Assembly: GCA_030631125.1 (NCBI GenBank)
Contig: DAOVLS010000010.1
Span: 1 to 17,297, forward strand
Direction of reading: 5' to 3'
DNA: 17,297 bases
Origin: Planctomycetales bacterium
Lineage (GTDB): Bacteria; Planctomycetota; Phycisphaerae; SM23-33
Of the stretch, positions 1 to 8,216 are shown piece after piece. A program made the translations under genes and the position numbers. How positions within the stretch are numbered: the first letter of the stretch is position 1; the number at the start of each line of letters is the position of its first letter. The notes beneath the pieces are model-generated. The model worked only from the letters and a program-made list of their open reading frames with translations. It was not told where the DNA came from and made no database searches.

Positions 1-239
1 CCCGACGCCCGCATGATCTCCGAAAGGGCTATCAGCACGGCGATAATGACGGCCAGGGCGATAGTACCGGGAGAAACCACGCCGGCGAGCACCGCATGGG
101 CGATACCACCGGCCCCCTTATCGAAAAACACGCCAATGGCCACCGCGCCGACGAATATCGCCAAAGACAACGGCGCTTTCAGCCGAGCCAAAATCAGTAT
201 CAGCCCAAAGGCACCCAGAGTGTACAACAATGCAGGCAT
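1..239 (-). CDS. DUF401-type integral membrane protein, 5' part only
   Basis: The first 79 codons of a gene that runs off the left edge. Reading down from ATG 237-239 the protein starts MPALLYTLGAFGLILI and is almost wholly hydrophobic. A first membrane span covers about residues 3-18, a short basic stretch (ARLKAPL) follows, and then come two further hydrophobic stretches. The order of a hydrophobic N-terminus, R-L-K-x-P-L and a long hydrophobic run resembles the DUF401 family of putative transport-like membrane proteins, whose substrate is not established. It is divergent from rarA. The start has no Shine-Dalgarno sequence: a TTGACT-N17-TACAAC promoter ends only 7 nt before the ATG, which suggests a leaderless mRNA. 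Family assignment is from memory of the N-terminal pattern. That this is a real membrane protein gene is fairly sure. Confidence 0.6.
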   Translation of the reverse strand, partial: MPALLYTLGAFGLILILARLKAPLSLAIFVGAVAIGVFFDKGAGGIAHAVLAGVVSPGTIALAVIIAVLIALSEIMRAS

Positions 240-246
240 GGCGAAG

Positions 247-275
247 GTTGTAGCGACCTGTACGAAGCGAGTCAA
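247..275 (-). promoter_or_regulatory. Candidate sigma70-like promoter for the DUF401-type gene
   Basis: On the minus strand TTGACT (270-275) is followed after 17 nt by TACAAC (247-252). The expected transcription start falls at or beside the ATG at 239, leaving no room for a leader. Seen in the sequence; promoter activity is inferred. Confidence 0.4.
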
Positions 276-287
276 ATCCTATCGCGC

Positions 288-332
288 TGCGAAGCGGCAA
301 GCCGAGTCTGAAAATCGGCTTGCCGCTTCGCA
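288..332. repeat. Palindromic intergenic repeat, 18-bp perfect arms
   Basis: Arms 288-305 and 315-332 are exact reverse complements separated by a 9-nt loop. The core GCGAAGCGGCAAGCCG is nearly the same as the core of the palindrome at 6620-6667 (GCGAAACGGCAAGCCG). It lies between two divergent genes, so it is not placed to be an ordinary terminator. Two related copies in one window suggest a dispersed REP-like family. Confidence 0.75.
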
Positions 333-356
333 ACGCAACCCGAATAATCGGTTATC

Positions 357-385
357 TTGTCCGAGGGGCGGACTGACGGTATCAT
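357..385 (+). promoter_or_regulatory. Candidate sigma70-like promoter for rarA
   Basis: TTGTCC (357-362), a 17-nt spacer, then TATCAT (380-385). The predicted start near 392 gives a leader of about 20 nt that contains a GGAG ribosome-binding site at 398-401. Confidence 0.45.
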
Positions 386-412
386 GGAAACTTCTGTGGA
401 GTCCAAACCCGA

Positions 413-1759
413 ATGACGGACCTGTTCAAATCATCCGAAGACGAAGCCATCGCCCGCAATGCCCCGCTGGCGGTGCGGATGAGGCCGAGGACCATCGACG
501 AGATCGTCGGGCAGGACGAATTCATCGCGCCGGGTAAACTGCTCCGGCGGATGCTGTCGGCCGGGCGGCTTACAAGCCTGATTTTCCACGGACCTCCGGG
601 GACCGGAAAAACCACACTGGCCTACGTCATCGCCCGACAAAGCGACTGCAAATTTCACGGCCTGGACGCCGCAAGCACGTCGGTCGCACAGGTAAGGAAA
701 ATCTCCAAAGAGGCAAGATCGCTACTGGCATCGGCTGAAAAACGGACCGTCGTGTTCATCGACGAACTGCACCGCTTCAACCGCGCTCAGCAGGACGTAC
801 TGCTCAAAGACGTCGAAAGCGGAGTAATCATCCTTATCGGCGCAACTACGGAGAATCCATTCTTCGTCATAAACTCTCCCCTGCTGAGCCGCTCGACGAT
901 CTTCCGCTTCAATACGCTGACTGAAGCAGACATCATCGACCTGTGCCGACGGGCTTTGGCTGACAGGGAGCGGGGACTGGGTAAATACAACGTCCGCGCC
1001 GATGAAGATGCACTGGCACACCTGGCGAAGATAAGCGACGGTGACGCCCGCAGGGCGCTGACCGCACTGGAAATCGGCGTGCTAAGCCAGTCCGAACGCA
1101 CCGACGACGACGAAATCGTCTTCGACTTACACACTGCACAGGAGTCCATCCAGCAGAAGGCCATCCGGTACGACCGGGCCGGCGATGAGCATTACGACGC
1201 CGCAAGCGCGCTGATAAAGTCCATGCGGGGCAGCGACCCGGACGCGACGGTCTATTGGCTTGCCAAAATGATCGTCGCCGGCGAAGACCCCCGCTTCATC
1301 GCCCGGCGGATCGCAATCCTCGCCAGCGAGGACATCGGAAACGCCGACCCACGCGCGATCTCAGTCGCAGCCGCCGCCTTCGAAATAACCGAACGCATAG
1401 GCCTGCCGGAGTGTCAACTCACACTCGCACAGGCGGCGATATACATGGCCTGCGCGCCCAAGTCAAACGCCTCTGCCATGGCAATATGGTCGGCAATGTC
1501 CGACGTGAAGGAAAACCGCACCGTCCCGGTCCCCTACCACCTCCGCAACGCGCCGCATCCGAAGATGAAGGAACTCTACGGCCACTCCGAGGGCTACCAG
1601 TACAGCCACAAATACAAAGGCGGAATCAGCCCCGACCAGGACTACCTCGGCGTGGACAAGAATTATTACACCCCGACCGACCGAGGCTACGAAAAGCACA
1701 TCACCGCATACCTCGAATGGGCAAAAAAACTGCGCGAAGAAGCAAAGACAGATTCATAA
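413..1759 (+). CDS. rarA: Replication-associated recombination protein A (RarA/MgsA), AAA+ ATPase
   Basis: A 448-residue clamp-loader-like AAA+ ATPase, a normal length for the family. RarA acts in the cytoplasm at stalled or gapped replication forks, working with single-strand binding protein. Walker A GPPGTGKT is at residues 60-67, Walker B VVFIDE at 113-118, sensor 1 GATTENP around 143-149, and an arginine-finger-like SPLLSRS just after. The C-terminal half has the RarA/WRNIP1 signature region (IAILASEDIGNADPRA) and ends with the typical HPKMKELYGHSEGYQYSH block. GGAG at 398-401 lies 11 nt before the ATG, which is modest but acceptable. It heads a plus-strand run with the cysteine-cluster gene and mutS, giving a genome-maintenance context. 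All key ATPase motifs are intact. Confidence 0.96.
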   Translation: MTDLFKSSEDEAIARNAPLAVRMRPRTIDEIVGQDEFIAPGKLLRRMLSAGRLTSLIFHGPPGTGKTTLAYVIARQSDCKFHGLDAASTSVAQVRKISKEARSLLASAEKRTVVFIDELHRFNRAQQDVLLKDVESGVIILIGATTENPFFVINSPLLSRSTIFRFNTLTEADIIDLCRRALADRERGLGKYNVRADEDALAHLAKISDGDARRALTALEIGVLSQSERTDDDEIVFDLHTAQESIQQKAIRYDRAGDEHYDAASALIKSMRGSDPDATVYWLAKMIVAGEDPRFIARRIAILASEDIGNADPRAISVAAAAFEITERIGLPECQLTLAQAAIYMACAPKSNASAMAIWSAMSDVKENRTVPVPYHLRNAPHPKMKELYGHSEGYQYSHKYKGGISPDQDYLGVDKNYYTPTDRGYEKHITAYLEWAKKLREEAKTDS

Positions 1760-1788
1760 CCTGGGAGGTGCCGGGTGGCGCCTTCAAG

Positions 1789-1860
1789 CGTAGCGAAGCG
1801 GAGCTTGTGGATGCTCTACCTCGCTGTCCATCCGATACCCACAACCTCCGCTTCGCTACG
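1789..1860. repeat. Inverted repeat downstream of rarA
   Basis: Arms 1789-1803 and 1846-1860 are perfect 15-bp reverse complements (CGTAGCGAAGCGGAG). After one mismatch, six more inner pairs form between 1805-1810 and 1839-1844, leaving a 28-nt loop. There is no T-run after it, so it is not a classical terminator. It shares the GCGAAGCGG string with the palindrome at 288-332. The surrounding gap 1760-1984 holds nothing else I can name except a short 6-bp stem at 1901-1917. Confidence 0.65.
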
Positions 1861-1984
1861 GATCATCCTGCAAACTCGATAACAAATCCGTCTTGTAAAT
1901 AATCCCGCCGGGGGATTCTTCCGATATACAGCATGTCCGGTTACGAAAGGAACGGTGTTTGCACGTATCAGGAGGACATTACTA

Positions 1985-2833
1985 ATGTTGCAGGGGCCGG
2001 TGGCATCTCTGATAATTGGCGGGGGCGATAGGCTGGGGCAAATCGCAGCGGAGTCCCGGCGGATTGCTGTCGCCATTGACGTCAACCTTGAAATCTTCGA
2101 CGAACCGCTCACGGGCCAAATCCTTGTCGCCGACCGCCCTGCCGGACTGGCCGAGGTCGTCCCCGTAGCCCGCTCGCTGTCAGATGAAATCGTCCGCCGA
2201 GTGATTAAACATCGGAAACGTACAGGCCTGAATGTTACCTGCAAAAAGGACTGCGCCGCCTGCTGCCGATACCTCGTGCCGCTGTCGGTCCCTGAGGTGT
2301 TCTGCATGTGGGATGAACTCCAGGCCGCCCCGCCGACACAGCAGCAACAGGTCATATCTGCGTTTGTGAACGCCTCACAACAGATACTTCAGGCAGGCCC
2401 TCCCCCCGTCCCGCAAACCCGGATTACTTTGGGCGAAAATCCGCAGGATTCTCAAAAAGTCCTCAATCGCTGGTATGCCGGGATCGGCGTCGATTGTCCG
2501 TTCCTTGAGCGGGCAGTCTGCACGGCATATTCGTCCCGCCCTATCGCCTGCCGGGAACACATGGTTACCTCGTCTGCCGAACACTGCCTGCCCGAAAAGG
2601 ACAACCAGGCACGCCGGTTGGAATTGCCCTTCAGCATAGTCGAGGCACTGGGCATACTGTCCGCCGAAGTCGAAGACGTCGATCTTGAATCTGTGATGCT
2701 TCCTTTTGCGCCGGCATGGCGTCAGATTAATCACGGCCGCGCCCGGCGCACCTGGCCTGCGCCGGACCTTTTCGAGCATTTCGCTGCGATTGTCCACGAC
2801 CTTGCCTCCCGTCGCCGATCCGCCGCCGCCTGA
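1985..2833 (+). CDS. YkgJ-family cysteine-cluster protein (putative metal-binding)
   Basis: A 282-residue protein carrying the CxxxCxxCC cluster of the YkgJ/UPF0153 family. Cysteines 86, 90, 93 and 94 form [10 protein letters not shown] second group, C171, C179 and C189, lies in CPFLERAVC...RPIACREH, and C201 follows. Members are thought to chelate zinc or iron, but no reaction is established. The ~80-residue N-terminal extension before the cluster and the tail after residue 210 are not recognised. ATG 1985 is preferred because GGAGG at 1971-1975 sits 9 nt upstream; an in-frame GTG at 1955 would add 10 residues but has no clear ribosome-binding site. The gene ends 70 nt before mutS and is probably co-transcribed with it. 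Confidence 0.85.
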   Translation: MLQGPVASLIIGGGDRLGQIAAESRRIAVAIDVNLEIFDEPLTGQILVADRPAGLAEVVPVARSLSDEIVRRVIKHRKRTGLNVTCKKDCAACCRYLVPLSVPEVFCMWDELQAAPPTQQQQVISAFVNASQQILQAGPPPVPQTRITLGENPQDSQKVLNRWYAGIGVDCPFLERAVCTAYSSRPIACREHMVTSSAEHCLPEKDNQARRLELPFSIVEALGILSAEVEDVDLESVMLPFAPAWRQINHGRARRTWPAPDLFEHFAAIVHDLASRRRSAAA

Positions 2834-2903
2834 AACGCCGGACGCGGACGACAGGGTGGGGGCTTGCTCCGACTCTCCGTGTTGTCTATTATCGTTCCCC
2901 GTC

Positions 2904-5576
2904 GTGAGCGCCGAAAAACCCCAACAACTCGACACGCCGGCGATGAGGCAGTACCGGCAGTTCAAGGACAAGTACCCGGATTACATCCTGCTGTTTCGGA
3001 TGGGCGATTTCTACGAGATGTTTTACGAGGACGCCAAAATCGCCAGCCGGGTGCTGGGCATCGCCCTGACCAGCCGGTCCAAAGGCCCGTCGGCCATTCC
3101 GCTTGCGGGGATCCCGTATCACGCCCTCGATTCGTACCTTGCCAAGATGGTCCGGGCGGGCCGGCGCGTCGCTATTTGTGAGCAGGTTGAAGACCCAAAG
3201 CAGGCCAAGGGCGTCGTAAAGCGGGATGTTGTCCGCCTCGTTACGCCCGGAACGCTGACCGAAGAGAATCTCCTGGAGCAGCGCGAGGGTAATTACCTCG
3301 CGGCGGTGTTCGATCCGGAAGACCGCGGACAGAACCCACGCAGCGCAGTGCGTGGGCCTGGGGGGACATCAAAGAGTCAAGGGGCGCACCAGGTTGGTAT
3401 TGCGTGGGTGGAGGTCTCTTCGGGCGCGTTTGAGGCGATGCTCGCGCCGGCCGACCACGTTATGGACGAGTTGGTTCGGATCAGACCGGCCGAGGTGATC
3501 GTCCCGGAGTCCTCGGCGATGGACGAGAGAGGTTTTCGCGATTCGCTGCGTCAGTACGTCGGGGCGGCGGTAACTGCCTGTCCGCCGTGGGCGTTCGAGG
3601 CGCACTCCGCCCAGGAACTGCTGAAGGAGCACTTCGGCACGGTTGCGCTGGCGGGCTTCGGCTTCGAGGAATACGACGCCTCGCTTTCGGCGGCAGGGGC
3701 TGTCATAGACTACCTGCGGCAGACGCAGAAGACCGCCCTTGCCCACATCGGCTCGCTCCGCCGGTTCGACCGGCTTGACCGTGTAATAATGGACGGCAAT
3801 ACCATTCGCTGCCTGGAAATCCTCCGCACGCTGCGGACGGGCAGACGGGCGGGGACGCTGCTTGAGAGCATCGACGCGACCGCCACCGGAATGGGCGCTC
3901 GGATGCTTGAGCGATGGCTGACCTGGCCGATGCGGTCGTACTCGTCCATCGTCGCCCGCCAGGACGCCGTCGAGGAACTTGCCTCCGACGGGTCGCGTCT
4001 CGTCCGCTTGCGGGCAGTGCTCGACGGTATGAGCCAGATCGACCGGGTCGCGTCCAATATCGCCCTCGCCCGCATCCGCCCGCGCGAACTGCTGGGCCTG
4101 GGCCAGACGCTAAGCCGGCTACCGGAGGTCTGCGAACTCCTGGCTGGGTGCAAGAGCGACCTTATCGCCTCTATCCCAGCCAAACTCACAGGTCTGGACG
4201 TCCCCGCCGACCTGATTGTCCGTGCGATCGATCCCGACTGCCCGCCGGTCATCCGCGACGGCGGGGTCATCGCCGAGGGGTTCGACGAGGAGTTGGACCA
4301 CCTCCGACGAATCGGAACCGACGGGCGGAACTGGCTGGCCGATTACCAGGCGCGCGAGGCCGGCCGGACCGGCATAGCGAACCTGAAAGTCGGATACAAC
4401 AAGGTCTTCGGCTACTACCTCGAAGTCAGCCACACCAACACCCCGAAGGTTCCCGCCGATTTCGTTCGCAAACAGACGCTCAAGAACGCCGAGCGCTACA
4501 TTACCGACGAGTTGAAGCGTTTCGAGTCCGAGGCCCTGACCGCCGCCGAACGCGCCGCCGCGATGGAGGCGAGACTGTTCGAGCAGGTCCGGGTCGAACT
4601 TGCCGGTTACGTCGGGCAGTTCCAGGCCGCCGCCGAGGCGATAGCGACGCTGGACGTGCTGTCGGCCTTTGCGCACCTCGCCGTCGATCGGAACTACCGC
4701 AGGCCGACCATTACGCAGGAAAACGTCCTGCACATCGTCGGTGGAAAGCATCCGGTCCTGGCCGAGACGCTCGGCGACCAATTCGTCCCGAACGACGTGC
4801 ACATGGACGCCGGCGATAATCGTCTTTTGATAATCACAGGCCCGAACATGTCCGGAAAGAGCACCTACATCCGCCAGACCGCGATCCTCGTGCTGATGGC
4901 GCAGACGGGCTGCTTCATCCCCGCCGACGAGGCTGTTATCGGAATCGTCGATAGGATATTCACCCGCGTCGGAGCCGCCGACGAACTTACCGCCGGGCTA
5001 TCGACCTTCATGGTCGAGATGATAGAGACCGCCAACATCCTCAACAACGCCACGAGCCGATCGCTGGTCATTCTCGACGAGGTCGGGCGCGGCACGAGCA
5101 CCTGCGACGGCCTGGCGCTGGCGTGGGCGATAAGCGAGCACATCGCCCTGCGAATCAAGTGCCGCACGCTGTTCGCCACGCACTACCACGAACTGACCGA
5201 ACTGGAAAGCCTTCTGGACGACACAGCCAACCTCAATGTTTCAGTCCGCGAATGGGCCGACGAGGTCGTCTTCCTTCACAAGATTATTCCGGGCGGGACG
5301 GACCGCTCCTACGGCGTGCACGTAGCGCGTCTCGCCGGCGTGCCGAAAGACGTAATCGACCGCGCCAGGACCATCCTGCCTCAACTCCAGGCGCACCTGG
5401 CCGAGGGACTGGACATGCCCGAACTGGCCGAACGCGCCAAGGCCGCCGCCGCTCAAATGAACCTCTTCGCCGACCCGGCCTCACGCGTCGCACGCGAAAT
5501 CAAGTCCGCCGACCTGAACGACATGACCCCGCTGGAAGCCCTCGACCTGCTGCGGAAACTAAAAAGCGAATTGTAA
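2904..5576 (+). CDS. mutS: DNA mismatch repair protein MutS
   Basis: MutS recognises mispairs and small loops and, with ATP, recruits MutL. About 890 residues from GTG 2904. With this start the mismatch-wedge Phe-x-Glu falls at F36 and E38, the same numbers as in E. coli, which supports the choice despite a weak ribosome-binding site. Alternatives are GTG 2856 and ATG 2943; the long open frame back to 2706 overlaps the upstream gene and is unlikely to be translated. Walker [10 protein letters not shown] is at 646-654 and Walker [10 protein letters not shown] from 725, followed by the [10 protein letters not shown] block. The C-terminus is the usual helical tail ending LLRKLKSEL. One oddity is an insertion of about 25 Gly/Ser/Arg-rich residues (about 139-163) encoded by a palindrome. 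A diverged copy of the last 83 nt occurs again at 6537-6619. Confidence 0.97.
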   Translation: MSAEKPQQLDTPAMRQYRQFKDKYPDYILLFRMGDFYEMFYEDAKIASRVLGIALTSRSKGPSAIPLAGIPYHALDSYLAKMVRAGRRVAICEQVEDPKQAKGVVKRDVVRLVTPGTLTEENLLEQREGNYLAAVFDPEDRGQNPRSAVRGPGGTSKSQGAHQVGIAWVEVSSGAFEAMLAPADHVMDELVRIRPAEVIVPESSAMDERGFRDSLRQYVGAAVTACPPWAFEAHSAQELLKEHFGTVALAGFGFEEYDASLSAAGAVIDYLRQTQKTALAHIGSLRRFDRLDRVIMDGNTIRCLEILRTLRTGRRAGTLLESIDATATGMGARMLERWLTWPMRSYSSIVARQDAVEELASDGSRLVRLRAVLDGMSQIDRVASNIALARIRPRELLGLGQTLSRLPEVCELLAGCKSDLIASIPAKLTGLDVPADLIVRAIDPDCPPVIRDGGVIAEGFDEELDHLRRIGTDGRNWLADYQAREAGRTGIANLKVGYNKVFGYYLEVSHTNTPKVPADFVRKQTLKNAERYITDELKRFESEALTAAERAAAMEARLFEQVRVELAGYVGQFQAAAEAIATLDVLSAFAHLAVDRNYRRPTITQENVLHIVGGKHPVLAETLGDQFVPNDVHMDAGDNRLLIITGPNMSGKSTYIRQTAILVLMAQTGCFIPADEAVIGIVDRIFTRVGAADELTAGLSTFMVEMIETANILNNATSRSLVILDEVGRGTSTCDGLALAWAISEHIALRIKCRTLFATHYHELTELESLLDDTANLNVSVREWADEVVFLHKIIPGGTDRSYGVHVARLAGVPKDVIDRARTILPQLQAHLAEGLDMPELAERAKAAAAQMNLFADPASRVAREIKSADLNDMTPLEALDLLRKLKSEL
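3335..3356. repeat. Palindrome inside the mutS reading frame
   Basis: CCCACGCA (3335-3342) and TGCGTGGG (3349-3356) are perfect reverse complements around a 6-nt loop. The palindrome and its flanks are read in frame as part of a segment that E. coli MutS lacks, before the GIAWVE strand. This looks like an inserted palindromic element tolerated in a surface loop of the connector domain. Confidence 0.6.
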
Positions 5577-5755
5577 CAATTGCGGACTTGTCACGGCGCA
5601 GCCTTGGCGAAGCCGGATTGCGAATGACGGATTGACTGACTCACTATATTAAAATTGACAATCGTCAATTGACGCTGATAATTAAGAGCAGGTTCCATCT
5701 CAGGGTAAAATGGCATGTCAACAATCACGACTCTAACCCATGAAAGGAAACAGCC

Positions 5756-6517
5756 ATGAAAAGTAAAATGTTTTCCACGCTGTGCGCTATGCTTCTGGTT
5801 ACAGGACTGATTCTCGCAGGATGCGGGAAGGAAGAGGACACAAAAACACCCACCAAGCAAGACGAGAAGACCACCGTCAAGCCAGAAACCAAACCAGAGG
5901 TAAAACCCGAAGTCAAGCCTGAGGTCAAGCCTGAGGTAAAGCCTGAGGTAAAGCCTGAGGTAAAGCCTGAGGTCAAACCTGAGGTCAAACCTGAAGTCAA
6001 GCCTGAGGTAAAGCCCGAAGTCAAACCTGAGGTCAAGCCCGAAGTCAAGCCTGAGGTAAAGCCCGAAGTCAAACCTGTGGCCAAGCAGAAGACGCCATGG
6101 TCAGACGCCAAGGCCGGCGACACGCTCAAGTACAAGATGATCAACAACATGACCCAGACGCAGGTGGTTACAAAGGTTGACGAGCAATTCGCTTATGTGA
6201 AGATGATAACGGAAATGAACGGGAAAGAGTTGAACACGCTGGAGATTCAGATGCCCCGCTTCGTCCAGCCCGGCAAAGCCCCCGTCACCGGAACTAAACC
6301 CGAAATAAAAGACCTCGGAACCGAAACGCTTACCATCGCCGGAAAGAAGATTAAGTGCAAGGTAACAAAAATTAAGGTGAAGATGGGCGACAGGACGATT
6401 ACTTCCAAAACCTGGACCTCCAATGAAGTTCTCGGCGGAATGGTCAAAACCATGTCGGACGCTTTGGGTTCAATGCAGGTGATGATGGAACTGGTCGAAT
6501 TCAAAAAAGGCGGATGA
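5756..6517 (+). CDS. Lipoprotein with a tandem PEVK repeat
   Basis: A 253-residue predicted lipoprotein. The signal peptide has a basic MKSK start, a hydrophobic core and the lipobox LAGC with Cys23. After a short acidic/Lys linker comes PETK, fifteen exact PEVK tetrads (nt 5894-6073) and a closing PVAK. This highly charged, Pro-rich stretch of about 68 residues is probably an extended spacer that lifts the C-terminal domain off the membrane. The C-terminal ~145 residues, from TPWSDAKAGDTLKYKM, look like a small beta-rich soluble domain that I cannot name. Codons vary between repeats (gag/gaa, gta/gtc, aag/aaa), so the array is not brand new. AAAGGA lies just before the ATG. Base composition is less GC-rich than mutS, and the gene sits between mutS and a relic mutS tail, so acquisition by recombination is likely. 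Function unknown. Confidence 0.85.
   Translation: MKSKMFSTLCAMLLVTGLILAGCGKEEDTKTPTKQDEKTTVKPETKPEVKPEVKPEVKPEVKPEVKPEVKPEVKPEVKPEVKPEVKPEVKPEVKPEVKPEVKPEVKPVAKQKTPWSDAKAGDTLKYKMINNMTQTQVVTKVDEQFAYVKMITEMNGKELNTLEIQMPRFVQPGKAPVTGTKPEIKDLGTETLTIAGKKIKCKVTKIKVKMGDRTITSKTWTSNEVLGGMVKTMSDALGSMQVMMELVEFKKGG
5894..6073 (+). repeat. Fifteen tandem 12-nt units encoding PEVK
   Basis: Each 12-nt unit reads CCN-GAR-GTN-AAR. All fifteen keep the residues P-E-V-K while third positions drift, so the protein sequence is held constant. Copy number may vary between strains by slippage or unequal exchange. Confidence 0.95.
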
Positions 6518-6536
6518 GGTATCCATGCAATAGTAT

Positions 6537-6619
6537 GCGAAATCAAGTCCGCCGACCTGAACGACATGATGCTGCTGAAGGTACTCGACCTGTTACGAAA
6601 GTTAAAAAACGAGTTATAG
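6537..6619 (+). pseudogene. Relic copy of the 3' end of mutS
   Basis: These 83 nt align without gaps to 5494-5576, the last codons and stop of mutS. The first 33 nt are identical. The remaining 50 nt have 16 differences, many of them synonymous (CTG to TTA, CGG to CGA, AAA to AAG, CTA to TTA). The peptide [10 protein letters not shown] is kept, followed by a similar tail ending LLRKLKNEL and a stop. That pattern means the copy diverged while still part of a working mutS, so it probably came from another strain or species. It has no start or ribosome-binding site and should not be translated on its own. Confidence 0.8.
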
Positions 6620-6667
6620 AACAGATGCGAAACGGCAAGCCGTCCGGCTTGCCGTTTCGCATCTGTT
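6620..6667. repeat. Palindromic intergenic repeat, 23-bp perfect arms
   Basis: Arms 6620-6642 and 6645-6667 are exact reverse complements with a 2-nt centre. The core is a close relative of the palindrome at 288-332. It follows directly on the relic mutS stop codon and is followed by a short T-rich stretch (TCTTTT at 6671-6676), so it could also end transcripts. Confidence 0.75.
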
Positions 6668-6732
6668 GGTTCTTTTAATAGCGTGCGCCTCTTACAATTT
6701 ACGTGTTACATATTACCAGGAAGGTTTCAAAC

Positions 6733-8052
6733 GTGCCTGATTCAACGATGGTACAATCTACCGGACTAAGCCCCGCCCAGCGGCGGCGCGGGATGCGGTA
6801 TATCTACCTCGGTTCGTCGGCTGGGGCCGTCCTGATGATGCTGCTTATCCGGTCGGGTTTCGGAACGCTGTTTATCAAGCACCTGGGCGGTTCGGACCGT
6901 CTGGCGATGCTGCTTGGGGCAACAGTCGGATTTGCACGTATTTTTCAGATTCCCGTTTCGCTGCGGGTACATCCGGCGAACGGTAAAAAATTCATGCTCC
7001 GCTGCTGGACGGCGTATGCGCTGACCATGGCGGCGGTGGCTTTTCTCCCCACCATTATGGGAATCGGAGCATCAACTGCCCGGGCGGTCGTGTTGATCGT
7101 TTTTGTCGCCGTCGCAGTCGGGCAGTGCGGTTTCACTTTCTGGTTCCCGATTCTCCACGACGTCATTCCGGCTGACAAGCGTGGACGGTTCATCGGAAGG
7201 ATGCGTGCGTGGTGGAGCACCTCGGTATTTGTCGCGATCATCGCGGCAGGCCTGTTTCTCGGGAAGTCGCCGGCGATCTGGCGATTCCAGGTCGTCATCG
7301 TCATTGCTGCCTCGCTGGTGCTGCTCCGTAATTTTTTCGTTTCCAGGATTCCCGTCGCCGCCGAATCCCTCGCGCAGCAGGACGATTTCGGCGACTGGAG
7401 AAAGCACGTTTCAAACCTCCTTCGCCGCAACGACGTCCTTATCTTTTGCGGGTATTTCGCCGTTGTGGGGCTTTGCATCGGTTTCCTTGGCCAACCGCTG
7501 GTGCTTTACATGAAGCATATGGGATTTCCGACGAACGAGAACATTGTCATCACCGGTTTTACGATGCTGGGGACGATCCTGGCGCTTCTGATTGGTGGGC
7601 GACTCGTTGATCGCATAGGAACAAAGCGGGTCTTTGCCGCCACTCATCTGCTGTTGTGCGTAGTATGCTTTTCGGTTGTCGGTATCGGGATGTTGTCTCG
7701 CAGTCAGGCGAGGTTCTTCATGCCCGCCGCGTTGATTCTGGCCGGGGCTGCCCGGGCGGCCGGTTTCCTCGCCTGTACGACCCAACTGTTCCACCTGACG
7801 CCGGACAGGGGAAGAGCATTCTTCCTGTGCCTGGCGAATATACTGATATTCGTCGGGCCATCGGCAGCGCCGCTTGTGGCAGGGGTCGTCCTGTCGGCTG
7901 TACCGGCCGACTGGTCCACAACCGTAGCCGGGGTGGAACTGAACGTCTTCCAGGTCATGCTCGGTTTGAGCGGCGCAACGCTCCTGGCGGTGCTCGGACT
8001 GCTGCGGTTTGTAAAGGATATCCGCCCCGGGACGGATAAAGATGAATATTGA
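6733..8052 (+). CDS. MFS-type membrane transporter
   Basis: A 439-residue protein with about 12 hydrophobic spans in two halves and a polar central loop around the sequence QQDDFGDWRKHVSNLLRRND. In the second half GGRLVDRIGTKR (residues 288-299) matches the MFS motif A loop between spans; the equivalent loop of the first half is degenerate. Substrate unknown. GTG 6733 is chosen because AGGAAGG at 6718-6724 lies 8 nt upstream; the frame extends to a GTG at 6703 without such support, and ATG 6748 is another option. The last codons and the TGA stop (8050-8052) lie inside the foldback repeat at 8044-8160, so the C-terminus may have been rewritten by that element. Confidence 0.85.
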   Translation: MPDSTMVQSTGLSPAQRRRGMRYIYLGSSAGAVLMMLLIRSGFGTLFIKHLGGSDRLAMLLGATVGFARIFQIPVSLRVHPANGKKFMLRCWTAYALTMAAVAFLPTIMGIGASTARAVVLIVFVAVAVGQCGFTFWFPILHDVIPADKRGRFIGRMRAWWSTSVFVAIIAAGLFLGKSPAIWRFQVVIVIAASLVLLRNFFVSRIPVAAESLAQQDDFGDWRKHVSNLLRRNDVLIFCGYFAVVGLCIGFLGQPLVLYMKHMGFPTNENIVITGFTMLGTILALLIGGRLVDRIGTKRVFAATHLLLCVVCFSVVGIGMLSRSQARFFMPAALILAGAARAAGFLACTTQLFHLTPDRGRAFFLCLANILIFVGPSAAPLVAGVVLSAVPADWSTTVAGVELNVFQVMLGLSGATLLAVLGLLRFVKDIRPGTDKDEY

Positions 8053-8160
8053 ATAATGAACAAAGAATTTTGAATTACGAAGTGAAAAAACTCCTCTTAC
8101 AAAGGCGGCTTGTTTCTTTTACTTCAAAATTCGACATTCCCTGTTCAATATTCAATATTC
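8044..8160. repeat. Foldback repeat of about 117 bp between convergent genes
   Basis: Left arm 8044-8093 and right arm 8111-8160 are about 50 nt each and pair with roughly eight or nine mismatches. Both begin GAATATTGAAT when read inwards. It is AT-rich, unlike its neighbours. It may end transcription of the MFS gene from the left and of the vWA gene from the right. The rest of the gap, 8161-8216, holds a short AACGT/ACGTT stem and a GGCTAC-rich stretch. Confidence 0.65.
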
Positions 8161-8216
8161 TCTTATAACGTCGGGACGTTTTCCCAGGCTACCGGCTACT
8201 GACTACAGGCTACTAC

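Noticed and set aside
2706..2903. N-terminal extension of MutS from an upstream start
   Set aside because: It overlaps the end of the cysteine-cluster gene, has no MutS homology, and using GTG 2904 restores the standard F36/E38 numbering.
3914..4819. Plus-strand 301-codon open frame within mutS
   Set aside because: Arg/Pro-rich out-of-frame shadow of the well-supported mutS.
5894..6073. Possible CRISPR-like array because of regular short repeats
   Set aside because: Units are 12 nt with no spacers, and they encode an in-frame repeat.
5725..6150. Minus-strand open frame encoding a TSGL/TSGF repeat protein
   Set aside because: It is the antisense shadow of the PEVK repeat; the plus-strand frame has a signal peptide, lipobox and ribosome-binding site.
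6620..6667. Simple Rho-independent terminator
   Set aside because: The 23-bp stem has a 2-nt centre and no proper T-run directly after it, and its core recurs in a non-terminator position at 288-332. A terminator role is possible but is not the best single description.
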